Below, piece after piece: positions 57,237 through 64,000 of a DNA stretch of 64,000 nucleotides; position 1 is the first letter of the stretch, and each line of letters starts with the position of its first letter. The notes beneath the pieces are model-generated. The model worked only from the letters and a program-made list of their open reading frames with translations, was not told where the DNA came from and did no database searches. The DNA is from Mycobacterium sp. Lineage in GTDB: Bacteria; Actinomycetota; Actinomycetes; Mycobacteriales; Mycobacteriaceae. Where the stretch lies: assembly GCF_029961025.1 (NCBI RefSeq), contig NZ_JASBVP010000011.1, forward strand, positions 186,001 through 250,000, read 5' to 3'. Position numbers and translations under genes: made by a program.

Positions 57237-57769
57237 CACAGGTCGAGCGCCTGCAGCTGCGTCAAGTCGATCTGCAGGCTGATCACCGGACCGTCGCGCT
57301 GCGTTGAATATCGCCACCCGGCGTCGAAGAGGACTTTCAGCATCGCACTGTTCTCGGCGAGCACATCGGCGGTAAAACTATGGATCCCGTTGTCGAGAGC
57401 GATCTTCGCCAGGCTTCTGAGCAAGGCAGTGGCCACACCGCGGAGATGGTCTTCGTGGGCGACCGCAACGGCAACTTCGGCGACACCCGGATCGGCGGAC
57501 ACCACATAGTTCGCGACACCGATCAGCCGTCCGGATTCAAATGCCCCAAGCGCCCACTGATTCTGATTGCACTCGACCACTTTGGCGGCGAACGTCTCCA
57601 GATAGGCCGGGCTGGGGATGAAAAACCGCAGGTATTGTTCGCGTGCGGTGAGCCGCCGGTGAAGCTCTAAGACGGCGGCCGTGTCACCGCGGTCGAGGCG
57701 GCGCAGCACCACTTCGGCGCCGTCGAGCAGCCTGACTTTTTCGTTTTCGTTGACGCGTCCGTCCGCCAC
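57236..57769 (-). CDS. GNAT-family N-acetyltransferase
   Basis: The 177-aa protein has a GNAT domain: REQYLRFFIPSP near residue 40, the acceptor-side VANYVVSADPGVAEVAVAVAHEDHLRGVATALL with a Q/R-x-x-G-x-A-type acetyl-CoA loop near residue 115 and a final VLFDAGWRY strand. It resembles the catalytic domain of mycobacterial protein lysine acetyltransferases such as Pat, though the cAMP-binding domain is absent. A protein substrate such as acetyl-CoA synthetase is possible but unproven. GTG at 57769 is chosen due to the GGGAAG site before it. A DosR-like box lies about 240 bp upstream, in the region divergent from the DUF4193 gene. Confidence 0.82.
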   Translation of the reverse strand: MADGRVNENEKVRLLDGAEVVLRRLDRGDTAAVLELHRRLTAREQYLRFFIPSPAYLETFAAKVVECNQNQWALGAFESGRLIGVANYVVSADPGVAEVAVAVAHEDHLRGVATALLRSLAKIALDNGIHSFTADVLAENSAMLKVLFDAGWRYSTQRDGPVISLQIDLTQLQALDL

Positions 57770-58005
57770 TGAGCTTCCCTTACTCCCTCCGGCGAATACC
57801 GCCATACGTTCGCTGATCCGGATGTTTTGCGCAACGCCACGGTTTGGCCGTGCACGTGCCGTGTGCGTGACCTTCCGGGTGCCGGGCCCAACAGAGCCGA
57901 GCTTCGCAGCCGGCCGGGCCATCGCTGTCCGGGCCGCCGCGCCGCGGCGGCGGCCCGCCGGTCCACGCTGCGGCCGGGGACATCAAAGCCGAATGGACCC
58001 CGATC

Positions 58006-58025
58006 CGAGGGACTTCGGACCCTAT
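58006..58025. promoter_or_regulatory. DosR-like box between GNAT and DUF4193 genes
   Basis: The sequence cgagggacttcggaccctat has GGGAC-TTCG-GACCC. It is 67-86 bp upstream of the ATG at 58092 and could also act on the GNAT operon. Confidence 0.55.
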
Positions 58026-58091
58026 CGCGGCACGGTCGTGTCGTGATCCCATCGAAAACCACGGATGCACCCAGCGGGTAGGGAGATTGAG

Positions 58092-58445
58092 ATGACACTG
58101 CGCACCCGACGGCCACCGCGGTCGCTGCTCTCCGACGCCACCACCGCTCGATTCGGTGGGCGATACGACGAGGACCACCGGCCGCCCGTTGACGAGCTGC
58201 TTCAGGAAATGCTTCCCGGACAGAGCCTCGGATCCGGCCTGGCGGACATCGACGATGGCGGCGAATCCATTGGACCGGCACCATTCGAGCCTACCGACGC
58301 CGAGCTCACCGGCGAAGAGATCACCGTTCCGGTCATCCCCAGGCGGGCGGACGAATTTGTCTGTTCGAGTTGCTTTCTCATCCTGCACAAGAGCCGTCTG
58401 GCCGACTCGCGGGACGGTCGGCCGCTGTGCATGGACTGCGCTTAA
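58092..58445 (+). CDS. DUF4193 zinc-ribbon protein
   Basis: The 117-aa protein ends with a four-Cys zinc ribbon, C-S-S-C near residue 92 and C-M-D-C at the end, with the family signature CFLILHKSRLAD. The N-terminal 80 residues are charged and acidic. DUF4193 proteins are common in actinobacteria and unassigned; a nucleic-acid or RNA-polymerase partner role is possible. GGGAG lies about 8 bp before the ATG. A DosR-like box is suitably placed upstream, so this copy may be hypoxia inducible. Confidence 0.8.
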   Translation: MTLRTRRPPRSLLSDATTARFGGRYDEDHRPPVDELLQEMLPGQSLGSGLADIDDGGESIGPAPFEPTDAELTGEEITVPVIPRRADEFVCSSCFLILHKSRLADSRDGRPLCMDCA

Positions 58446-58518
58446 CCGCGCGGGTAGCGGCGTCCACGGCGATGACAGTGGACTGCGAGGAAACTGCGGA
58501 AAAGTGCAGGAGGTAGCG

Positions 58519-58950
58519 ATGTCCAGCAACACAAAAGTCTCGGCACTTGACCATGCCATGCACGTCGCGCACACGTGGATTCACGACGTCGCAAAGGAGT
58601 TCGACACCGAGGATCGGGAGTTCGCCTATCGGGTGTTGCGGGCATGGCTGCATACCCTGCGCGACCGGCTTACCGTGGAGGCCAGCGCCCACTTCGCCGC
58701 CCAGCTGCCCGATCTCATCAGGGGTATCTTCTACGCGGGCTGGAATCCGCACATCGTCCCCGAGAAGTATGGCGCGCAGGACTACACCGCCCGCTTTGCC
58801 CGGGAAGCCAACATTTCCCTCGACGATGTCAGCAAGGCGGCCGCGGCAACCACCGCGGCCGCGTTACGCCACCTGCCGCCCACGCAGCTGGACAAGGCGT
58901 TGAACCAGCTTCCCGCCGACATCCGCGACCTGCTGCAACCCGCCCGCTGA
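58519..58950 (+). CDS. DUF2267 family protein
   Basis: The 143-aa protein matches DUF2267: H-T-W-I-H-D-V-A-K-E-F near residue 20, YRVLRAWLHTLRDRL, LPDLIRGIFYAGW and a second repeat ending with LPADIRDLLQP. These proteins are helical bundles found next to stress genes, of unknown function. AGGAGG precedes the ATG. It starts about 70 bp after the DUF4193 stop on the same strand and may be co-transcribed from the upstream DosR-like promoter. Confidence 0.8.
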   Translation: MSSNTKVSALDHAMHVAHTWIHDVAKEFDTEDREFAYRVLRAWLHTLRDRLTVEASAHFAAQLPDLIRGIFYAGWNPHIVPEKYGAQDYTARFAREANISLDDVSKAAAATTAAALRHLPPTQLDKALNQLPADIRDLLQPAR

Positions 58951-59038
58951 CGGGCTCTCCCCGACCTGCCAGGACACGAACGGTACACCGCCCGCAGCTT
59001 CCGGGGATCACGTCGGTGCCGCAGATCACCGGCGGAGA

Positions 59039-60367
59039 TCACCGGGAGACAGCAGCCCCCAGGTACATCATGAACCAGTCACGGGCCAGCAGCGCGACCT
59101 TCTCGAGGGCACCCGGCTCTTCGAAAAGGTGAGTCGCCCCGGCGATCACCATGATTTCGCACTTGGCCGGGATGACGTCCCGCGCCCGCCGATTGAGTTC
59201 GAGGGTGGCATCGTCACGCTCCCCGACGATCAGCAAGGTCGGGGTGTGCACCAGCCTCAAGTGCTCGCCCGCGAGATCGGGGCGGCCGCCGCGGGCAACG
59301 ACCGCCGTCACCTTGACCCGGGGATCGGCGGCGGCTGCCAGCGCCGCTGCCGCTCCGGTGCCGGCACCGAAATAGCCTATGGGCAAAGACGCGGTCTCCG
59401 GCTGACCGGCCAGCCACTCGGTGACGCGAACCAGCCGAGCGGCGAGCAGCTCGACGTCGAAGACGTTGGCGCGGTTGCGTTCTTCGTCGAGCGTGAGTAG
59501 GTCGAACAGCAGTGTGGCGAAACCGGCGCCATGCAGCACCGTGGCGAGGTAGCGGTTACGCGGGCTGTGCCTGCTGCCGCCGCTGCCGTGGGCGAAAACG
59601 ACGATGCCCCTCGGATGCTCGGGGACCGTGAGATGCCCCGCCAACATCACCGTCCCGGCGGCGACCCGCACGTCCTCGTCGCGCAGCAGAGGATCGTCTC
59701 CGGCGGTGCTGGTGACCATGTCCGGATAGCCGCTGCGCGCTCGATCGAGCAGCTCGATGACCTCCTCGTCAGAGGTCTGTGCGAAATTGCGGTAGCCCTG
59801 CCCGACCCCGAAGAAGAACGCCGGGGACTGCAGGCAGACTACTTCGTCGGCGTATCCGGCAAAGTTTTCGGCGACGTCGGCGGGGCCGATGGGCACCGCC
59901 AGCACTACCCGGCGGGCACCTTGGGCGCGGGCAACCTGGCATGCCGCCTTGGCCGTCGCGCCGGTTGCGACGCCGTCGTCGATAATTATTGCGATCCGCC
60001 CGGCCAAGGGAATGCGGTCATGTCCGCGGCGGAAGCGATCGAGTCGATGCCGCAGCTCGGTGAGCTCCTTGTTTTCGACCGCGGCCATGTCGGATTCGCT
60101 CAGGTTGGCATCCCGGACGACGGATTCGTTGATGACCCGCACCCCGCCCTCACCGATCGCTCCGAAGGCCAGTTCAGGCTGAAACGGCACCCCGAGCTTA
60201 CGCACGATGAGGACATCGAGCGGTGCCCCCAGCGCCTTGGCGACCTCGAATGCCACCGGCACTCCACCGCGCGGCAGCCCGAGCACAACAACGTCGGAGC
60301 CGCCGAACGAGGCCAGCCGCCGGGCGAGCCGGCGTCCGGCGTCAGCACGGTCAGCGAACTGCATCAT
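59039..60367 (-). CDS. Phosphoribosyltransferase-alpha/beta hydrolase fusion, copy 2 (Rv0571c-like)
   Basis: The 442-aa paralog of the protein at 54666-56000 shares all segments. Its PRPP loop is canonical, I-D-D-G-V-A-T-G-A-T near residues 112-121. Its hydrolase elbow reads G-A-G-T-G near residue 340, Gly replacing the nucleophilic Ser (codon GGC where copy 1 has AGC). So this copy has a sound phosphoribosyltransferase site but a hydrolase that should not work normally, the reverse of copy 1. Start is one of two adjacent ATGs at 60367. Two DosR-like boxes precede it with the same layout as copy 1. Confidence 0.87.
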   Translation of the reverse strand: MMQFADRADAGRRLARRLASFGGSDVVVLGLPRGGVPVAFEVAKALGAPLDVLIVRKLGVPFQPELAFGAIGEGGVRVINESVVRDANLSESDMAAVENKELTELRHRLDRFRRGHDRIPLAGRIAIIIDDGVATGATAKAACQVARAQGARRVVLAVPIGPADVAENFAGYADEVVCLQSPAFFFGVGQGYRNFAQTSDEEVIELLDRARSGYPDMVTSTAGDDPLLRDEDVRVAAGTVMLAGHLTVPEHPRGIVVFAHGSGGSRHSPRNRYLATVLHGAGFATLLFDLLTLDEERNRANVFDVELLAARLVRVTEWLAGQPETASLPIGYFGAGTGAAAALAAAADPRVKVTAVVARGGRPDLAGEHLRLVHTPTLLIVGERDDATLELNRRARDVIPAKCEIMVIAGATHLFEEPGALEKVALLARDWFMMYLGAAVSR

Positions 60368-60399
60368 GTTCTCAGTGTGACCCGGCGGGCCGCCACATC

Positions 60400-60441
60400 A
60401 AAGGGCCCTATGGCCGCACTTGGTGGGACTAATTCCCTGGA
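60400..60441 (-). promoter_or_regulatory. Pair of DosR-like boxes upstream of fusion copy 2
   Basis: Box one (60400-60419) has GGGCC-CTAT-GGCCG and box two (60422-60441) GGGAC-TAAT-TCCCT, starts 22 bp apart. They correspond element by element to the boxes of copy 1 at 56035-56075. Confidence 0.6.
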
Positions 60442-60482
60442 GCCACAGCAAGCTCCCAAGCGCGTCCGGACTCGCAGCGGCG

Positions 60483-62891
60483 TCATCGGCTGCCCCGCGG
60501 GGGGCGTCCGAGCCGCTGCTCGAGGGCCAGCACCGCTTTGGTGGTCTTGAGCACGGTGTCGGGGTTGAGGCTCATCGAGTCGATGCCGATCTCGACGAGA
60601 AACTCCGCCATGTCCGGGTAGTCGGAGGGCGCCTGACCGCACAGCCCCGAGTGGATGCCGTTGCGGCGGCAGCCCTCCACCGCCAGCCGGATCATCTGCT
60701 TGACACCGTCGTCGCGCTCATCGAAGTCGAACGCGACGATCTCGCTGTCGCGGTCGACCCCCAGGGTGAGTTGGGTGAGATCGTTGGAGCCGATGGAAAA
60801 CCCGTCGAAGTGCTTGGAGAAATCGTCGATCAAGACGATGTTGTTCGGGATCTCGCACATCGCATAGATCTTCAGCCCGTTCTCCCCTCTGCGCAGGCCG
60901 AGTTCGGCCATCCGGGCCAGTACCTGCTCGGCTTCGGCGACGCGGCGCACGAACGGCAGCATCAGCATGACGTTGGTCAGCCCCATCTCCTCGCGCACCC
61001 GCTTCATCGCCTGGCATTCGAGCGCGAAGCCCTCCGCGTAGGCGGGATGGGCGTAGCGGGAGGCGCCGCGAAACCCCAGCATGGGGTTGTCCTCATGGGG
61101 TTCGAAGTCCGCCCCGCCGATCAAGCTGGCGTATTCGTTGGTCTTAAAGTCCGACATGCGCACCACCACGGGCTTGGGCCAGAAGGCCGCGGCGATGGTG
61201 CCGATCCCCTCGGCGAGCCGCTGCACGAAATAGGTTGCCCCGTCGGGGTAGCCGCGGGTCAGCTGCGCCAGCTGCGTGCGCGCCCCGGGATCGGTCACCT
61301 GGTCGGGATGCAGCAATGCCAGCGGGTGGCCTTTGATCGACTCGCTGATGATGAACTCCATGCGGGCCAGGCCGACCCCGTCGTTGGGCAGAAATGAGGT
61401 CTTGAACGCCAGGTCGGGGTTGCCGAGGTTGACCATGATCTCGGTGGCCGGCCGTGGCAGGTCGGTAATCTCGGTGCGCTCGACCCGGAACGGGACCTCT
61501 CCGCGGTAGACCCGTCCGGTATCGCCCTCGGCGCAGGACACCGTGACCATTTGCCCGCTGGTTAGCCGGCTGGTGGCATTGCCCGAGCCGACCACGGCGG
61601 GAATCCCGAGTTCGCGGGCGACGATCGCGGCGTGGCAGGTGCGCCCGCCGCGGTTGGTGATCAGCGCGGCCGCGGTCTTCATCACCGGCTCCCAGTCCGG
61701 TGTGGTGGTGTCGGCGACCAGCACCTCCCCCGGCCTGAACTCCGCGAGGTGGGTCAGGTTCTCGATCAGATGAGCCCTCCCCGACGCGATCTTCTCACCC
61801 ACCGAGCGACCCTCCACCAGCAGCTCGCCCGGGCCGTCGAGCACGTAGCTTTCCAGCGTTGTCACCCGGCGCTGGGAGGCGACGGTCTCGGGCCGGGCCT
61901 GCACCACGTAGAGCCGTCCGTCGATACCGTCTTTGGCCCACTCCATGTCCATCGGCCGGCCGTAGTGGCGCTCGATCTTGATGGCGTAACCGGCCAACTC
62001 GAGGACATCCTCGTCGGTCAGACAGAACCGGGCGCGATCGGCCTTCGGGGTGGGGATGTTGCGGGTGGTATGTCTGGTCTCGCCCTCGACGAATACCATC
62101 TTCACCGCCTTGTCGCCCAGCAGACGGCGCAGCACGGCGCGGTAACCCGCAGCGTAGGTGGGCTTGTGGACATAGAACTCGTCCGGATCCACCGCTCCTT
62201 GCACGACGTTCTCCCCCAGACCGTAGGCGGCATTGATGAACACCACGTCGCGAAAGCCGGACTCGGTGTCCAGCGAAAACATCACCCCCGACGACGCCAG
62301 ATCGGAGCGCACCATCTTCATCACGCCGATCGAGAGCGCGACCCTGAAGTGGTCGAAACCCTGGTCGATGCGGTAGTGAATGGAGCGGTCGGTAAACAGG
62401 CTCGCAAAGCAACGCCGGCAGGCGTCAAGCAGGCTTTGCTCGCCGCGGATGTTCAGGTAGGTCTCCTGCTGGCCGGCGAAGCTGGCCGTCGGCAGGTCCT
62501 CCGCGGTTGCCGAGCTGCGCACCGCCAGGCTCACGTCCGGGCCGTACTGCCGCTGCAGCCGCCGGTAGCCCTCGAGCACCTCCGCCGCGACGTCATCGGG
62601 CAGCCCGGCGCCGTAGACGATCTCACGGGCCTGCTTGCCGCGGCGCGCCAGGTCGGCGACGTCGCTGGGGTCGAGCCCGTCGAGGGCGGCCCGCAGCGGC
62701 GACCACGCCCCCGCCGCGTCGAGCATCCGGCGGTAGGCATCGGCGGTGACAGCGAAGCCGTTCGGGACCAGCACCCCCTCCCCGGACAGCTTGCTATACA
62801 TCTCACCCAGCGAGGCATTCTTGCCGCCGACCAGCCGGACATCCTCGATGCCGAACTCCTCGAAAAACCGCACATACTTCAATGCGTTCAC
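60483..62891 (-). CDS. ppsA: Phosphoenolpyruvate synthase
   Basis: The 802-aa protein is PEP synthase (pyruvate, water dikinase), converting pyruvate and ATP to PEP, AMP and phosphate. The N-terminal ATP-grasp part has VRSSATAEDLPTASFAGQQ near residue 115. The phosphohistidine domain has G-G-R-T-C-H-A-A-I-V-A near 430. The PEP/pyruvate barrel has IGSNDLTQLTLGVDRDS and the Cys-containing G-L-C-G-Q-A-P-S near 750. GTG at 62891 is chosen as AGGAAGG precedes it. Together with the pyruvate kinase-like gene at the window start it concerns the PEP-pyruvate node. A DosR-like box lies about 190 bp upstream, suggesting gluconeogenic use in hypoxia. Confidence 0.92.
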   Translation of the reverse strand: MNALKYVRFFEEFGIEDVRLVGGKNASLGEMYSKLSGEGVLVPNGFAVTADAYRRMLDAAGAWSPLRAALDGLDPSDVADLARRGKQAREIVYGAGLPDDVAAEVLEGYRRLQRQYGPDVSLAVRSSATAEDLPTASFAGQQETYLNIRGEQSLLDACRRCFASLFTDRSIHYRIDQGFDHFRVALSIGVMKMVRSDLASSGVMFSLDTESGFRDVVFINAAYGLGENVVQGAVDPDEFYVHKPTYAAGYRAVLRRLLGDKAVKMVFVEGETRHTTRNIPTPKADRARFCLTDEDVLELAGYAIKIERHYGRPMDMEWAKDGIDGRLYVVQARPETVASQRRVTTLESYVLDGPGELLVEGRSVGEKIASGRAHLIENLTHLAEFRPGEVLVADTTTPDWEPVMKTAAALITNRGGRTCHAAIVARELGIPAVVGSGNATSRLTSGQMVTVSCAEGDTGRVYRGEVPFRVERTEITDLPRPATEIMVNLGNPDLAFKTSFLPNDGVGLARMEFIISESIKGHPLALLHPDQVTDPGARTQLAQLTRGYPDGATYFVQRLAEGIGTIAAAFWPKPVVVRMSDFKTNEYASLIGGADFEPHEDNPMLGFRGASRYAHPAYAEGFALECQAMKRVREEMGLTNVMLMLPFVRRVAEAEQVLARMAELGLRRGENGLKIYAMCEIPNNIVLIDDFSKHFDGFSIGSNDLTQLTLGVDRDSEIVAFDFDERDDGVKQMIRLAVEGCRRNGIHSGLCGQAPSDYPDMAEFLVEIGIDSMSLNPDTVLKTTKAVLALEQRLGRPPRGSR

Positions 62892-63078
62892 GGTGATCCT
62901 TCCTGGTGATGCCGTTCGAGCAGGCGCGCGGCCAGCGGGCCCCGGCCGGGTCGCTCGCAGCGTCGAGATCGCTCGGTGACGGGCACCCAGCCCGGCGTCG
63001 GGCCGCTCCGCTCGCAAATCCCCGCTCGCCATCCGCCGCCACCTCCTTAGCCAGCGAACCAACATGCGACCCGCGCGG

Positions 63079-63098
63079 ATAGGGCCGAACGGCCTCGA
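63079..63098 (-). promoter_or_regulatory. DosR-like box upstream of ppsA
   Basis: The sequence atagggccgaacggcctcga has GGGCC-GAAC-GGCCT. It is further from its gene than the other boxes (about 190 bp), leaving room for a long leader. Confidence 0.45.
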
Positions 63099-63206
63099 TC
63101 AGGGCGTCATTCGGTGTTCAGCTCCCGTCGAACGGCGCAGAACGGCGCGGCAGGCGAGCCGTTTTGGTCTACGGCTGGGCTTGCCGACATGCTGCGCAAC
63201 CACCGC

Positions 63207-63365
63207 TTAGTCCCGGCCGGATTCGGCCAGGCGCTGATGCAACCGGGCCCGAATCTCAGCGGGGGTGTAGACGTTTCGCTTCCGCCGGTCCCGAACGACC
63301 AGCACACCCCCGGCGGCAACGCCGACGACTCCGGCCAATCCCAGCCATTTCCACAGCTTGCGCAT
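63207..63365 (-). CDS. 52-aa membrane microprotein
   Basis: The short frame encodes a basic start (M-R-K-L-W-K-W), a glycine-rich transmembrane helix at about residues 8-24 (LGLAGVVGVAAGGVLVV), a basic stop-transfer (RDRRKR) and a helical tail Y-T-P-A-E-I-R-A-R-L-H-Q-R-L. This is the profile of a real, conserved-type single-pass protein with the tail in the cytosol; I recall related short proteins in other mycobacteria. It falls below the usual length cut-off of gene finders. It is divergent from the gene at 63415, with about 50 bp between the starts. Function unknown. Confidence 0.7.
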   Translation of the reverse strand: MRKLWKWLGLAGVVGVAAGGVLVVRDRRKRNVYTPAEIRARLHQRLAESGRD

Positions 63366-63414
63366 GGCCTCAGGCTATCTGCGGCAACGTAATCCGGGAA
63401 TCTAAGCTGCACTT

Positions 63415-64000
63415 GTGGACGCCAGCACGGTGACCCTGGAGCGGGCGCTAGAGGAGACCCGGACCGGTGACATCTGGCTGTTCCGCGGCGTCTCCGGGCC
63501 GGACCGCGCCATCCGGGCCCTGACGAACGCCCCGGTGAACCACGTCGGCATGACGGTAGCCATCGACGACTTGCCGCCGCTGCTCTGGCACGCCGAACTC
63601 GGCAACCGGCTCCCCGATGTCTGGACCGGCACCAACCATCGGGGCGTGCAACTCAACGATGCCCGCCAGGCCGTGGAGCAGTGGATGGGCCGCTACCGAC
63701 AGCGGTGCTGGCTGCGCCAGCTCACGCCGTACGCCAACCGGGAGCAGGAGGACCGCCTGCTGCGGGTCATCGCCCGAATGGACGGCATCCCGTTTCCGAC
63801 CACGGCCCAGCTCACCGGGCGCTGGCTGCGCGGCCGACTCCCGGGCGTTTACCAATGGATGCGCGCGATCCCGGTGCTGGGCGGCAAGGTTCGCGAGCGT
63901 GCACCGGCGCGCCAAGCGCGCCACACCGTGAGCCTGGAGACCGCGTACTGCGCGGAAACGGTGGCGATCACCTACGCGGAAATGGGGCTGCTGACCACCC
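63415..64000 (+). CDS. Possible NlpC/P60-like (YiiX-type) protein, 3' end outside window
   Basis: The GTG at 63415 opens a frame that runs off the window after 195 codons. Visible features are TGDIWLFRGVSGPDRAIRAL, N-H-V-G-M-T-V-A-I-D near residue 45, LWHAELG, then a long Arg-rich helical part and A-Y-C-A-E-T-V-A near residue 180. A G-D-I-x-L-F-R/H start, a mid-protein N-H-V-G and a late A-Y-C-A-E resemble the permuted papain-like folds in which His comes first and Cys later. I recall similar mycobacterial proteins with no assigned role. Catalysis is inferred only. Confidence 0.55.
   Translation, partial: MDASTVTLERALEETRTGDIWLFRGVSGPDRAIRALTNAPVNHVGMTVAIDDLPPLLWHAELGNRLPDVWTGTNHRGVQLNDARQAVEQWMGRYRQRCWLRQLTPYANREQEDRLLRVIARMDGIPFPTTAQLTGRWLRGRLPGVYQWMRAIPVLGGKVRERAPARQARHTVSLETAYCAETVAITYAEMGLLTT

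Noticed and set aside
61632..62909. 425-aa open frame on the plus strand across ppsA
   Set aside because: Antisense to PEP synthase; a shadow of its codon bias.
63107..63412. 101-aa minus-strand and 92-aa plus-strand frames
   Set aside because: They overlap the 52-aa membrane protein, which has a far more convincing protein pattern in its own frame.

Overview
The window is high-GC actinobacterial DNA and almost certainly comes from a slowly growing Mycobacterium. It has a PPE protein with a short PE-like partner, a PhoY-type PhoU, an F420-type Ddn relative, LpqN-like and ESX-style proteins, and many genes that recall the M. tuberculosis DosR dormancy regulon. The species cannot be named from sequence alone. 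All similarities to M. tuberculosis genes are from memory, not from a search.

The dominant theme is hypoxia/dormancy. About fifteen intergenic regions carry 20-bp sites resembling the DosR box (GGGAC-N4-GTCCC core), several as pairs 21-22 bp apart. The genes behind them resemble DosR genes that are scattered in M. tuberculosis: an Rv0079/Rv0080-like pair (ribosome hibernation factor plus flavin-fold protein), Hrp1 (Rv2626c), an Rv2625c-like M50 protease, an Rv3129-like protein, an Rv1738-like protein, an Rv0574c-like CapA protein, an HspX-like Hsp20, and two Rv0571c-like phosphoribosyltransferase-hydrolase fusions.

Layout. 1-9.8 kb: pyruvate kinase-like fragment, serine hydrolase, GarA paralog, YVTN propeller, and a tightly coupled operon of acetyl-CoA synthetase, E1 alpha, E1 beta, lipoyl E2 and acyl carrier protein. 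9.8-16.5 kb: USP relic, zinc-ribbon protein, Hrp1, CapA, PhoU, RNase Z, a decarboxylase-like amidohydrolase and a small membrane protein. 16.5-23.3 kb: PPE with a 37-aa PE-like gene, DUF5709, Hsp20, glycogen-debranching enzyme and glycosyltransferase. 23.3-29.1 kb: histidine utilisation operon hutU-F-I-H. 29.4-40.9 kb: M50 protease, flavin-fold protein, DUF1876, an MFS-Lnt fusion, a patatin lacking its serine, a HAD-ATPase fusion beside a PRPP synthetase paralog, a CBS protein and an alpha/beta hydrolase. 41-51.2 kb: RtcA, then a disturbed segment with a relaxase relic, an ESX-type toxin-like cassette, an IS1634-type element, a decayed FadD-PlsC gene and a PHP relic. 51.3-64 kb: hibernation pair, RtcB with archease behind a phosphoribosyltransferase-hydrolase fusion, methyltransferase, GNAT, DUF4193, DUF2267, the second fusion paralog, PEP synthase, a 52-aa membrane microprotein and a partial gene at the window edge.

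Read together, the island looks like a survival module: carbon rerouting (PEP synthase, acetyl-CoA supply, glycogen and histidine catabolism), ribosome hibernation, chaperoning and RNA repair, probably under one hypoxia regulator. The best candidates for undescribed biology are the 2-oxoacid dehydrogenase/ACP/ACS operon, the RtcB-archease operon with its phosphoribosyltransferase fusion, the two fusion paralogs that have each degraded a different active site, and the HAD-ATPase/PRPP synthetase pair.
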